Positions 26,175-34,002 are shown, counted from the stretch's first letter. The stretch is 36,489 bases of DNA from Spirochaetaceae bacterium (GCA_009784515.1 WRBN01000007.1:1-36489), one strand, 5' to 3'. The notes: generated by a model not told the origin, from the sequence alone. Program-made: numbers and translations.

Positions 26175-26378
26175 ATGACAAAACATACAGGAAAGGTATT
26201 AGGCAAAAACCAAATTTGTGTTTTAAAAATTGATGGGATTGACGAGTATATTACTGTCCCTGTGGCGCTTTACCGGCAAATTAAAAAAAATGCTGTAGTA
26301 GAGATTGAATACGAAGTTATAGAAGAAACTATTACTAAATTAAAAATTGTTAATATAAATAAATTAGCAGACAATTAA
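26175..26378 (+). CDS. Small protein of unknown function
   Basis: A 67-residue, mostly beta-strand protein (KNQICVLKIDGIDEYITVPV, then KKNAVVEIEYEVIEETITKLKIV) with alternating hydrophobic residues and no cysteine, signal or membrane segment. The pattern of short strands with an acidic/basic balance resembles a small beta-barrel such as an OB or SH3-like fold, but I do not recognise a family; it lacks the IF-1 signature. AGAAGGAAG lies before the ATG, and two back-to-back near-consensus promoters suggest high expression. It converges with the histone-fold gene and shares its terminator. Confidence 0.75.
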   Translation: MTKHTGKVLGKNQICVLKIDGIDEYITVPVALYRQIKKNAVVEIEYEVIEETITKLKIVNINKLADN

Positions 26379-26431
26379 AGTAATACTTGCCGCTATAACT
26401 ACTACCCGTAAAATATGCTTTTTTACCTAAA

Positions 26432-26459
26432 AAAAAGCTCCATTAAAATGGAGCTTTTT
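26432..26459. terminator. Bidirectional terminator
   Basis: Stem AAAAAGCTCCAT with ATGGAGCTTTTT, four-base loop TAAA; A and T tracts on both sides serve the converging genes at 26175 (plus) and 26464 (minus). Confidence 0.92.
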
Positions 26460-26463
26460 AACA

Positions 26464-26658
26464 TTACATTACATCTTTTTCTTGTACGGTTTTACGCTTA
26501 TCGCTTTTAGCATTGTTAATGGCATCATCGCATAATTCGCGCACTTTGTCCGATAAGGCATCAATAACTTTAGCCGAGCATTTCATATCCCCTACAGTTT
26601 TGATATAGTTTTTAACCTTACTTGTAATAACTAAAACTTCTTTGTTTTCTTCCGACAT
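26464..26658 (-). CDS. Bacterial histone-fold protein
   Basis: This 64-residue protein matches a single histone fold in outline: helix 1 (SKVKNYIKTVG), a loop, a long central helix (AKVIDALSDKVRELCDDAINNAK), then the loop KRKTV and a short third helix (QEKDVM). The Arg-Lys-Thr followed five residues later by Asp is the hallmark of archaeal histones, where Arg and Asp clamp the loop and Lys/Thr contact DNA. Short histones of this kind are known in Bdellovibrio and Leptospira, where they are abundant DNA-binding proteins. The chain has an acidic N-terminus and a very short third helix, also as in the bacterial forms. AAAAGGAGA precedes the ATG. It is monocistronic with a strong terminator. It lacks the beta-arm of HU/IHF proteins. 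Confidence 0.75.
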   Translation of the reverse strand: MSEENKEVLVITSKVKNYIKTVGDMKCSAKVIDALSDKVRELCDDAINNAKSDKRKTVQEKDVM

Positions 26659-26681
26659 AATTGTCTCCTTTTCTTTAGCTA

Positions 26682-26710
26682 ATTACCACTAACATAGCTA
26701 AAAATTGCAA
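26682..26710 (-). promoter_or_regulatory. Promoter of the histone-fold gene
   Basis: Minus strand TTGCAA (26710-26705), 17-base spacer, GGTAAT (26687-26682), followed by a short leader with AAAAGGAGA. Confidence 0.45.
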
Positions 26711-26836
26711 CCTTGACTAGCCCCTTTTAACAAATTTTTACTAAAATAAAAGCTTTTTTTATTTAATACCTTGCTATTAGCACCATTACCATCATAACTA
26801 TAGATTAAAGCCTTGAAAGTCGTTATATTAACTACA

Positions 26837-27940
26837 ATGCGTTATAAATTTATTGCTTACCTTTTACTTATCCCCGTAAGCCTTTGGGCCGACATTAACG
26901 ATAACTTTAATCGGTTAGTTATTAGTGCCGGGCAAACCTTTACTGCCGCTATGCAAAGCATCGGGGTACCGGTGAGCGAAAGCAGACAAATTGTAAGTGC
27001 CACCGCCAGCCATTTTAACCTTAACCGCATTAGTCCCGGCCAAGTTATTTATTATAGGTTAAGCACCACAGCCGGCCCGGCCGTTATTGCCGAGCTGCGT
27101 ATCGATTTAGGCGATAGTGAAGTGCGTTACTTTGAAGATAGTGCAGCTATTGTTACAGGAAAAGAAATTTTTGTAAGTAATTACTTAACCCGCTTATCTG
27201 CCGCCGAACTTTACGAGCGTGATAGGCAGCTTTACCTTTTTATAGAAAGGCTTTTTGTTTTTAACATTAACCACAGTACCGAAAGTTTTGCTAATAGTCA
27301 GCTAACCATACTTTTTAACCGTTACACCGATGAATTTGGTAACTTTATTAAAAACGGGCCGGTAAATTTTGCCGCTATGACGATTGGCCGTACTACAAGG
27401 CAAGCCTATCGTTTTAACAATATTTTTTACGATGAGCGCGGTCGGGCCATTACCACTCAGCTTTTTAGTAACCCTTTAGCCACTATGGTTATTACCAGCG
27501 GCTTTGGCTGGCGACTGCACCCAACCAGACGCTTTAGAGATTTTCACGCCGCAGTCGATTACCGCGCCGCCACCGGCACACCGGTTATGGCGATAGCCGC
27601 CGGGACTGTAGAACAGATGGGTTACGATTATTGGCTGGGCAACTTTGTAGTTATACGGCATGCCAATGGTTGGCATAGCCTTTATGCTCATTTTTCGGCC
27701 TTTGCTAACCGGTTAAGAGTTGGGGCTAATATTCAGGCAGGAGCTATCGTTGGTTATGCCGGAGCTACCGGCGTAGCCACCGGCCCTCATTTACACCTCG
27801 AGCTTCATAAGGGGAATGTACCGGTCGACCCGCGCCTTTTTTTAGGCGGTGAACAAGCTCCTAATTTAACTCGCAGCGAAATGTCCGGCTTTAACGAGCT
27901 TAGGCGACGAATTGACCGGCAGGTAAATATCCGTATTTAA
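26837..27940 (+). CDS. Secreted M23 (LytM) peptidoglycan endopeptidase
   Basis: The 367-residue product has a signal peptide (MRYKFIAYLLLIPVSLWA), an N-terminal OapA/LysM-like region (AGQTFTAAMQSIGVPVSES, later SPGQVIYYRL), and a complete C-terminal M23 domain. The domain carries GWRLHPTRRFRDFHAAVD with the His-x-x-x-Asp zinc pair, LYAHFS, and HLHLEL. All catalytic ligands are present, in contrast to the M23 protein at 7739. Family members cut peptide cross-links during cell-wall growth or division. A TTG 24 bases upstream is in frame, but the signal peptide fits ATG 26837 better. No ribosome site is visible; TATATT lies 7 bases before the ATG. Confidence 0.9.
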   Translation: MRYKFIAYLLLIPVSLWADINDNFNRLVISAGQTFTAAMQSIGVPVSESRQIVSATASHFNLNRISPGQVIYYRLSTTAGPAVIAELRIDLGDSEVRYFEDSAAIVTGKEIFVSNYLTRLSAAELYERDRQLYLFIERLFVFNINHSTESFANSQLTILFNRYTDEFGNFIKNGPVNFAAMTIGRTTRQAYRFNNIFYDERGRAITTQLFSNPLATMVITSGFGWRLHPTRRFRDFHAAVDYRAATGTPVMAIAAGTVEQMGYDYWLGNFVVIRHANGWHSLYAHFSAFANRLRVGANIQAGAIVGYAGATGVATGPHLHLELHKGNVPVDPRLFLGGEQAPNLTRSEMSGFNELRRRIDRQVNIRI

Positions 27941-27942
27941 AC

Positions 27943-27974
27943 CGCCTGCCATAAACTAATTTGCTTGGCAGGCG
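27943..27974. repeat. Intergenic inverted repeat between converging genes
   Basis: Perfect 8-bp GC-rich arms CGCCTGCC and GGCAGGCG, 16-base loop, just after the M23 stop. Neither side has a T run, so it is not a standard terminator; it may protect the 3' end of mRNA. Confidence 0.55.
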
Positions 27975-27992
27975 ACCATAAATAATTACCAA

Positions 27993-29111
27993 TTATAACT
28001 GTAACTTACCATCGATTAAAATAGCTACTTTAGTGCCATCGGCCATTAAAGCGGTAATTGTTGGCTTTAAACAAACACAATCTTGGTGGATTAAACTATT
28101 AGCATCGTCATCGTAGTTACTACCAATAGCAAAGTGGCACGTTTCGTAAGCTTTTTCATCGATAAGCATATTACCAATAACTTTTGCCGCCGGATTTAAA
28201 CCAATACCTAACTCACCAATGTGGCGGGCATTCTTTTTGTATTCGGCCCCTTGCCCCGCCGGTAACTTACCGCTCTTTTCCCATTCTAAAGCTAAAACTT
28301 CGCCATCGGTAATAGTTTTTAACAAAGCTTCAGCCTCGCTACCACCCGTTACGGTGGTTACATAACCTTGCTCTACCTTAACAACTACCGGTTTATCCTT
28401 AATGATTAAAGTACCGTTTTGCACAGCCACGCAGCCATCAAAAACAATAGTTCCTTCGCAGCTGGCTACTTCTGGACTAATATAAGTTTCGCCGGCCGGC
28501 AAATTTCCGCCGCTGCCCGCTAAAGCAAAGTTACCGTCATCGCTGGTAGCTAAACGCCCCTTTACGCCAATGGTTATATCCATGCCGGCCGGGCTAGTAA
28601 TGTGTACTTTATCGGCTTTATCTAAGACATCTTTGATAGTCGCCGCTTCGCGCTTAAGCCGTTCGTAATTAATGGCCACCGCCGTACAGAATATCTCTTC
28701 GGTTACACCGGGTGCCCAAAAACTGCGCGCTTCTTTAATTTCCATTAAATAACTAAAATGGCTGGTTACCTCTTTACCATTAACCACATAAGGCTTAGCC
28801 AAAGCTAAACTATCTTTGCCCATTTTTTCGGTGCTTAAACTAATGATAATATCGGGGTTAGCCCGTATCGCCATTGTAACCGCTTGTTCGGCCATATCTA
28901 AGATGGTTTTAACCGGCTGTACAATTAAGCTAACCTTTACACCTAAAGCAATGAGCTCGTCGTATAAACATAAGGCAATGGCGTGTACATCTTTACTATT
29001 ATTAGTAATAATAAGAGCAGTTTCACCGGCCCTAGCCTTTAATACCTCGCCGGCCGTAACTTTACAGGCCGCTACCAATTTTTCGTTAAATCTTGTAAAA
29101 TTTGCAAACAT
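27993..29111 (-). CDS. M29-family aminopeptidase
   Basis: Cytoplasmic metallo-aminopeptidase of the thermophilic aminopeptidase T/AmpS group, which removes N-terminal residues from peptides. In 372 residues the C-terminal metal site is visible: NLPAGETYISP (first Glu), the GELGIGLNPAAKVIGNMLIDEKAYE segment in order Glu, Gly, Asn-Pro, Glu, then CHFAIGSNY and IHQDCV, which gives the His and His-x-Asp ligands. The N-terminal half is a Rossmann-like domain. Length is slightly short of the usual 400-410. GGAGATAAATTCTT precedes the ATG, and a near-perfect promoter lies upstream. It follows clpA and a small membrane peptide on the same strand; all act in peptide breakdown, though it is separately promoted. 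Confidence 0.85.
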   Translation of the reverse strand: MFANFTRFNEKLVAACKVTAGEVLKARAGETALIITNNSKDVHAIALCLYDELIALGVKVSLIVQPVKTILDMAEQAVTMAIRANPDIIISLSTEKMGKDSLALAKPYVVNGKEVTSHFSYLMEIKEARSFWAPGVTEEIFCTAVAINYERLKREAATIKDVLDKADKVHITSPAGMDITIGVKGRLATSDDGNFALAGSGGNLPAGETYISPEVASCEGTIVFDGCVAVQNGTLIIKDKPVVVKVEQGYVTTVTGGSEAEALLKTITDGEVLALEWEKSGKLPAGQGAEYKKNARHIGELGIGLNPAAKVIGNMLIDEKAYETCHFAIGSNYDDDANSLIHQDCVCLKPTITALMADGTKVAILIDGKLQL

Positions 29112-29131
29112 AAGAATTTATCTCCTAACTT

Positions 29132-29160
29132 ATTTTAACAGCAGTTATCTTAGTTGTCAA
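29132..29160 (-). promoter_or_regulatory. Promoter of the M29 aminopeptidase gene
   Basis: Minus strand TTGACA (29160-29155), 17-base spacer, TAAAAT (29137-29132). Confidence 0.8.
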
Positions 29161-29196
29161 ATAGATAGTCAAGAAAAATTTTAATTTACGGCCTTA

Positions 29197-29295
29197 TTAC
29201 TGCTTATCTGCCTTGTCTTTTTTATCACGTATATCCCACAGAGTAAAGAGTATTAAAGCTAATAGCACCACTTGCGCAATTTGTAAACCTAACAT
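29197..29295 (-). CDS. Predicted 32-residue single-pass membrane peptide
   Basis: A short frame downstream of clpA: ATG 29295 preceded by AAAGGGGA about 7 bases upstream, stop TAA 29197-29199. The product has a hydrophobic helix (LGLQIAQVVLLALILFTLW) followed by a strongly charged tail (DIRDKKDKADK). The good ribosome site, the helix and the charged end make it a likely real membrane peptide, of the type seen for small regulators or subunits of larger complexes. No family recognised. It lies between clpA and the M29 gene. Confidence 0.6.
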   Translation of the reverse strand: MLGLQIAQVVLLALILFTLWDIRDKKDKADKQ

Positions 29296-29317
29296 TTTTT
29301 ATTCCCCTTTAAGAATT

Positions 29318-31588
29318 TTAGCTGAGTAAAGCCTTTTGTTTAAACATTTTTAAGGCTTCATGCTCTTCTATACTGTAGCTTAGTTTACCTTTTTTAACAT
29401 TTAGCTGTACCTGCTTACTTTTTAAAGCTAAGCTTAATAACTGGTCTACCAAAGGCTCTTTCACTTCGTCTTCTATCAAGCGAGCTAACGGCCTTGCGCC
29501 AAATTCTTCGCTGTAACCTTTTTCGGCTAAATAAGCCACCGCCTTATCGCTGTAACCAAAGGCTACCTCTTGGCCGGCCAGCATAACCGCCAAAGCCTCA
29601 AGCTCTTTAACTGCCACCTTAGCCATACTGGCTTTATCTAATGGATTAAAAAAGATAACTTTATCTAAACGGTTTCTAAACTCGGGGCTAAAAGCTTTTT
29701 CTACGGCGCTTTCCACCGCCTCACGGCTTTGTTTTTGCCCATCAAAACCGATGGATACCTTACCTAAATTAGCGGCTCCCGCATTACTGGTCATAATAAT
29801 AATAACATTACGCAAATCGGCTTTACGGCCTTGACTATCGGTGATGGTAGCATAATCCATCGCCGATAAAAGTACATTGTAAATATCACGGTGAGCCTTT
29901 TCAATTTCGTCCAGCAACAGCACCGAATGCGGATTTTTACGAATGGCATCGGTTAAAAGACCACCTTCTTCGTAGCCTACATAACCCGGCGGCGAGCCAA
30001 CTAAACGAGCCACCGTATGTTTCTCTTGGTACTCACTCATATCAAAGCGGTGCAGCGGCACAGCTAAAGCTTCGGCTAGATTTTTGGCCAGTTCGGTTTT
30101 ACCAACACCGGTTGGCCCCACAAATAAAAAGCTGCCCATTGGTTTAGTTAATTGCCGCAGGCCGGCCCGGCTGCGTTTAACGGCTTTAGCTAGAGTTGCC
30201 GTCGCATCGGCTTGACCAAAAACTTTTCCTTTTAACACTTCTTCTAAATTAACCAATTTTTCGTGCTCACTGGTGCTTACACTTTTTTCGGGGGCACGAG
30301 CAACTTTGGCCACAATCTTTTCGATAATTGCCTCATCAATTACCCGTTTGTCTTCGGTTAAATTAAGCACCGCCCAAGCCCCAGCTTCGTCAATTATATC
30401 GATAGCTTTATCGGGCAATTTGCGCTCGGGTAAAAATCTAATAGCTAAATCTACCGCCGCCTTTAAAGCCTCCGGCGTATAAACAGCTTTATGGTGCTCG
30501 GCAAAACGTTTATTTATCCCTTCAATGATGGCATAACTGGTTAAAGCCGAAGGTTCGTCAATTTCTACACTCTGGAAACGCCGTGTTAAAGCCCTTTCGC
30601 GCTCAAATATCTTTTTATATTCATCGTAAGTCGTACTGCCTATACAGCACAGCGAACCGTTAGCTAAAGCCGGCTTGAGCAAGTTGCTTACATCCATCGA
30701 GCCGCCGCCGGTACTGCCGGCCCCAATAATGGTATGAATTTCGTCTATAAACAAAATGACATTTTTACGCTCTTTTACCTCATTTAATAACTTTTTAAGA
30801 CGTTCTTCAAAGTCACCCCGGTAACGCGTACCGGCCAGTAAGGAGCCTAAATCTAAGCTCCACACTTCTTTATTAAGTAAATTATCGGCTATATCGCCCT
30901 TAGTAATTTTAATGGCTAAAGCTCCGGCTAAGGCTGTTTTACCCACCCCACTATCACCAATAAGCAAAGGGTTATTTTTCTGCCGGCGGCTTAACACCAT
31001 AGTAAGACGCAGCAGTTCTTCTTCGCGGCCAATCACCGTTTCGATACGGCCTTCGGTAGCCTCTTTATTTAGATTTACCGCAAACCTTTGCAAAAAGCTA
31101 CGTTTTTTATGGTCTCTATCTTCGTAATGCTCCTCTTCAAAGGGCAGCTCTTTTTGCTCAAAATCTTCAAGGATACTTTGGTTTACCACCTCGATAAGCT
31201 TAACTTTTTTTAAGCCGGCCAGCCTTAAATAATAAGAGGCATAACTTTCTTCAAGGTCGAACAGTCCCAGTAAAAAATCGGATACCCCTACTTCTTTACG
31301 GCCCATATTTAAGGCCGCCCCTAAAACACGGTTAAATAACTCTTTTAACAGTACCGATTGCCCCAGCATATTACTGGTTTTAGCTATTTTACTATCCAAA
31401 TAATCGGACAGGTCGTCTACTAATCTTTCAATATTAACGCCGCATCTTTCGATAATAATGCGCGGGCTTTCAAAGGCAAGTGCCGATAAAAGTACATGTT
31501 CGGCCGTAAATAGCTCATGTTTTTGGGTTTGGGCCGATAAATAAGCATGGTTTAAAATTTCTTGTAACTCGTTATCAAACTTCATCAT
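29318..31588 (-). CDS. clpA: ATP-dependent Clp protease ATP-binding subunit ClpA
   Basis: AAA+ unfoldase that feeds substrates to ClpP, working with the ClpS adaptor in N-degron degradation. The 756-residue chain has the Clp N domain with its double repeat, D1 with Walker A GDSGVGKTALAG and Walker B ILFIDEIHTIIGAG, and D2 with GPTGVGKTELAKNLAEAL and LLLDEIEKAH. An Ile-Gly-Phe in KVSIGFDGQ fits the ClpP-binding loop, and EFGARPLARLI near the end is the sensor 2 region. Absence of a long middle coiled coil separates it from ClpB/ClpC. Start ATG 31588; GTG nine bases upstream is possible. Second to last in the operon with clpS; no clpP in the window. Confidence 0.97.
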   Translation of the reverse strand: MMKFDNELQEILNHAYLSAQTQKHELFTAEHVLLSALAFESPRIIIERCGVNIERLVDDLSDYLDSKIAKTSNMLGQSVLLKELFNRVLGAALNMGRKEVGVSDFLLGLFDLEESYASYYLRLAGLKKVKLIEVVNQSILEDFEQKELPFEEEHYEDRDHKKRSFLQRFAVNLNKEATEGRIETVIGREEELLRLTMVLSRRQKNNPLLIGDSGVGKTALAGALAIKITKGDIADNLLNKEVWSLDLGSLLAGTRYRGDFEERLKKLLNEVKERKNVILFIDEIHTIIGAGSTGGGSMDVSNLLKPALANGSLCCIGSTTYDEYKKIFERERALTRRFQSVEIDEPSALTSYAIIEGINKRFAEHHKAVYTPEALKAAVDLAIRFLPERKLPDKAIDIIDEAGAWAVLNLTEDKRVIDEAIIEKIVAKVARAPEKSVSTSEHEKLVNLEEVLKGKVFGQADATATLAKAVKRSRAGLRQLTKPMGSFLFVGPTGVGKTELAKNLAEALAVPLHRFDMSEYQEKHTVARLVGSPPGYVGYEEGGLLTDAIRKNPHSVLLLDEIEKAHRDIYNVLLSAMDYATITDSQGRKADLRNVIIIMTSNAGAANLGKVSIGFDGQKQSREAVESAVEKAFSPEFRNRLDKVIFFNPLDKASMAKVAVKELEALAVMLAGQEVAFGYSDKAVAYLAEKGYSEEFGARPLARLIEDEVKEPLVDQLLSLALKSKQVQLNVKKGKLSYSIEEHEALKMFKQKALLS

Positions 31589-31605
31589 TTTATCCACTCT
31601 ACAAA

Positions 31606-31902
31606 TTACACTCTTTCATAAATGGCTTGCAAAGGGTAGCTTTTCCTTCGGGCAAGTTCGATGGTCATCTGCACCTTAGTTGCCGCTACATCGTAACAAT
31701 AAACACCAACTGTAGCCGAACCTTCTTTATGCACCATCAACATTAAATTGATAGCTTCATTTTCATTTTTTTGATAAATTTCTATAAGCACTTCAATAAC
31801 AAATTCTTGAGTAGTATAATCGTCGTTTAATAAAATAACACGGTAGCTTGGCGGCTCGCTAAGCTTATTAATAGTTTTGGTTTGCCCCTGATACTCTGCC
31901 AC
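31606..31902 (-). CDS. clpS: ATP-dependent Clp protease adaptor ClpS
   Basis: Small adaptor that binds N-terminal Leu, Phe, Tyr or Trp of substrates and delivers them to ClpA. The 98-residue chain has the disordered N-terminal tail, then YRVILLNDDYTTQEFVIEVL with the Asn-Asp-Asp-Tyr-Thr substrate pocket, MVHKEGSATVGVYCYDVAATK with the conserved His and Glu-Gly, and a C-terminal strand. GTG start at 31902, seven bases after the preceding stop. Cotranscribed with clpA (17 bases before its start). Confidence 0.96.
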   Translation of the reverse strand: MAEYQGQTKTINKLSEPPSYRVILLNDDYTTQEFVIEVLIEIYQKNENEAINLMLMVHKEGSATVGVYCYDVAATKVQMTIELARRKSYPLQAIYERV

Positions 31903-31909
31903 GCTTAAA

Positions 31910-32143
31910 CTACTCCCACTCGGCTAAGGCATGCTGCATAGCCGCAATAGTGGCCTCTATGTTAAGGTCGCCCACTCGGCCGCGCCCATGATAATCGAGC
32001 CCTTCTAAAATACATATATCTCTAAACTGACGATTAAGCTCGGCCTTAGTAAAAGCCACATCTATCTTACGCCGCTCGTAAATGGTGTTTAAGATAGAAC
32101 TATATATTTTGTCGTAGTAAACATCTTCCCAATCGTTACGCAT
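31910..32143 (-). CDS. Small unknown protein, first gene of the clpS-clpA operon
   Basis: A 77-residue acidic-basic helical protein (NDWEDVYYDKIYSSILNTIYE, then RKIDVAFTKAELNRQFRDI, DYHGRGRVGDLNIEATIAA) with no signal or membrane segment. I do not recognise it. Seven bases separate its stop from the clpS GTG, so it is translated with the Clp pair and may be a partner, adaptor or regulator; this is inference. No other Met occurs before residue 68, so ATG 32143 is the only start. It has no ribosome site and the -10 lies six bases before the ATG, so the operon mRNA should be leaderless. Confidence 0.75.
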   Translation of the reverse strand: MRNDWEDVYYDKIYSSILNTIYERRKIDVAFTKAELNRQFRDICILEGLDYHGRGRVGDLNIEATIAAMQHALAEWE

Positions 32144-32149
32144 AGAGTA

Positions 32150-32178
32150 ATTATAGCATATTATATAACCGATAGCAA
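32150..32178 (-). promoter_or_regulatory. Promoter of the clpS-clpA operon, leaderless
   Basis: Minus strand TTGCTA (32178-32173), 17-base spacer, TATAAT (32155-32150). Six bases separate the -10 from the only possible start codon, so transcription should begin at or next to the ATG. Confidence 0.75.
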
Positions 32179-32217
32179 GAGCTTTACTCAGCTTACAGCC
32201 ATTAAAGAGGTTACCGC

Positions 32218-32249
32218 AATTAAAAACCCTCTTACGAGGGTCTTTAATT
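32218..32249 (-). terminator. Terminator after the secreted protein gene
   Basis: 14-bp stem (32218-32231 with 32236-32249, one wobble on the minus strand), four-base loop, T run in the descending arm. It overlaps the stop codon of the gene at 32248. Confidence 0.85.
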
Positions 32250-32799
32250 AAATGGCCGTTACAACTAACCTATAAACACTTTGGTTAATAAAACTAAAGC
32301 TAATATTCATGGTACCATCGTTAATGCTGCCATCTTGCTGGGCTTGCACAATTAAAAGATACGCCTCTGATAAACTTAAATTACTATCAAAAGCCCTTAA
32401 AGCATTAGCGGCAGCAAATAACCATTGCCTAATATCGTTATTATTAGTAAGTTCTGCCGAGTTTATGGTAACCTGCTGTATCCGCCCGCTATGAGCACCG
32501 GCCTCTACAAGCACCTCTACCCCGGTAACGGTAAAGTAACGAGTAGTGCGTACCCCCGTAGCATTATCGTTATTAATAACACGTGGAGCGAGCAAACTTG
32601 ATTGGTTTTGGTGCATAGTTTGCACAAAGCGCGGCACTATTAAATTAAAAAACGAACCCTCTTCGGTTACCGGCACTGGGCTTGTTTGCGCAACATTTGC
32701 CGTAAGCTGCTGATTAGTTATGGCAGGCACATCTTCTTCTTGGGCAAAAAGTTTTAACCCCACCCCCAATAGTAATAATATTAAAATAGCTTTGGCCAT
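32248..32799 (-). CDS. Secreted protein of unknown function
   Basis: The 183-residue product has a signal peptide (MAKAILILLLLGVGLKLFAQ, cleavage expected near FAQ). The mature part has a Thr/Pro-rich beginning, then NLIVPRFVQTMHQN, YFTVTGVEVLVEAGAH and a hydrophobic C-terminal strand. I do not recognise a family; the alternating strands and SLSEAYLLIVQAQQDG pattern suggest a small periplasmic mixed domain. GGAGGAAAG precedes the ATG and a TTACAA-N17-TATAAT promoter lies upstream. It has its own terminator, so it is monocistronic. Confidence 0.75.
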   Translation of the reverse strand: MAKAILILLLLGVGLKLFAQEEDVPAITNQQLTANVAQTSPVPVTEEGSFFNLIVPRFVQTMHQNQSSLLAPRVINNDNATGVRTTRYFTVTGVEVLVEAGAHSGRIQQVTINSAELTNNNDIRQWLFAAANALRAFDSNLSLSEAYLLIVQAQQDGSINDGTMNISFSFINQSVYRLVVTAI

Positions 32800-32831
32800 A
32801 TCTTTCCTCCAATTTATTTACCTATTACTTA

Positions 32832-32860
32832 ATTATACACCTTTTTACCTTAAGTTGTAA
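32832..32860 (-). promoter_or_regulatory. Promoter of the secreted protein gene
   Basis: Minus strand TTACAA (32860-32855), 17-base spacer, TATAAT (32837-32832). Confidence 0.7.
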
Positions 32861-32904
32861 GGGGGTAAATATAAAATAAACTCCCTCTGGGGCAATCTAG
32901 TCTG

Positions 32905-33996
32905 TTAGCGGCCCGGTACAACCCCTAAGCTGCCTAACATCTCTAAATCCTGAATAATTAAAGTAGACGGCCATTGATTTTCGGCCCGGCGCCTAATAGC
33001 GGCGGCTTCGGCCTCACCAACTATCTCGATAACCCGTATTTCGGCCTGCTGCCTTTGCACATTGATGGTGCTAGATAATATTTGCGCCTCTTGTTGGGCC
33101 GTACGTGCTCTAATTAACGCTACTTCTTGCTCCGATTGAGCATTAATTTGCTCTTGCCTTAAAATATTTTCACGCATACTGGCTACAGCTAAATCGTTAA
33201 TCCGGGCCTGAAAGTTAATATCGTCATAAATTAAACCATCGGTGGAGGCTAAGGTCATAATGGTAATACCATATTGTTTAGCTTCTTCTTGCGCCAGCTC
33301 AAAGGCCATACGTACAAAATCTACCCTGTTTCTTTCGGCTTCAACAATAGGCACCGTTAAAAATTGCTCGCTAAGCCTATTGGTAACAATAGGTAAAATA
33401 ACATTATTTAAAGCTTGCTCTAATGACATCGCCTCTTCGCGGATACCGCCGCTGCTATCGCTCGACCTAAACCAGCGCAAATAAAGCTCGGCATCTTCGG
33501 CCGATTGAATACTGGCATTAATAACCAGCGGAATTCTAAAACCTACACTCTCCATACTAACGGCCCTCACATCGTCCCAAATTAAATTAACGGGACGCTG
33601 CGAAACTACCAATACCCGATGGGTTGGCCTAAAGTGGCCGCTGGGCCTGAAAAAGCCGGTTTGTATCCAATGGCCGCGTATAACAATATCGCGCCTGTTA
33701 TCCAGCGAAAACTCTTGCTGCCCGGCCTCGTGCGAGGCATCTACCATCGATACCAAAAAGGCTATCTCGTTAGTTTCTACCTGCACCACCGTAGGGCGGT
33801 TAAAAGGGGTAAAACGCGTTAAATATAAAAAATTGGCCGTACCGCCAACTACTAAAGCTACGACCAAAGCTATGGTAAAAAGCGGCTTAAAATGCGCCCT
33901 TTGCCCGCTGCCAATAAAATTACTTACTAGCCCGGCCAGCGAAGCCACCGCAATAAGATAACAAACCGCAATAAAGCCAATAATTAAGCTTTCCAT
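32905..33996 (-). CDS. SPFH/band 7-like membrane protein
   Basis: The 363-residue protein has two hydrophobic helices at the N-terminus (about 3-24 and 40-60), then an SPFH-like beta-rich domain (RPTVVQVETNEIAFLV, VSMVDASHEAGQQEFSL) and a long Glu/Gln/Arg-rich coiled coil near the C-terminus (LRQEQINAQSEQEVALIRAR, EIVGEAEAAAIRRRAE), the arrangement of stomatin/flotillin/HflC proteins. Those proteins scaffold membrane microdomains or regulate FtsH-type proteases. It follows a small two-helix protein by six bases in one operon. Sequence identity cannot be judged, so the family call is by architecture. Confidence 0.72.
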   Translation of the reverse strand: MESLIIGFIAVCYLIAVASLAGLVSNFIGSGQRAHFKPLFTIALVVALVVGGTANFLYLTRFTPFNRPTVVQVETNEIAFLVSMVDASHEAGQQEFSLDNRRDIVIRGHWIQTGFFRPSGHFRPTHRVLVVSQRPVNLIWDDVRAVSMESVGFRIPLVINASIQSAEDAELYLRWFRSSDSSGGIREEAMSLEQALNNVILPIVTNRLSEQFLTVPIVEAERNRVDFVRMAFELAQEEAKQYGITIMTLASTDGLIYDDINFQARINDLAVASMRENILRQEQINAQSEQEVALIRARTAQQEAQILSSTINVQRQQAEIRVIEIVGEAEAAAIRRRAENQWPSTLIIQDLEMLGSLGVVPGR

Positions 33997-34002
33997 ATTT
34001 TT

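Noticed and set aside
26175-26378. Translation initiation factor IF-1
   Set aside because: Similar size and strand content, but lacks the IF-1 motifs and order.
27943-27974. Terminator for the M23 or M29 gene
   Set aside because: Strong stem but no T run on either strand; recorded as an inverted repeat.
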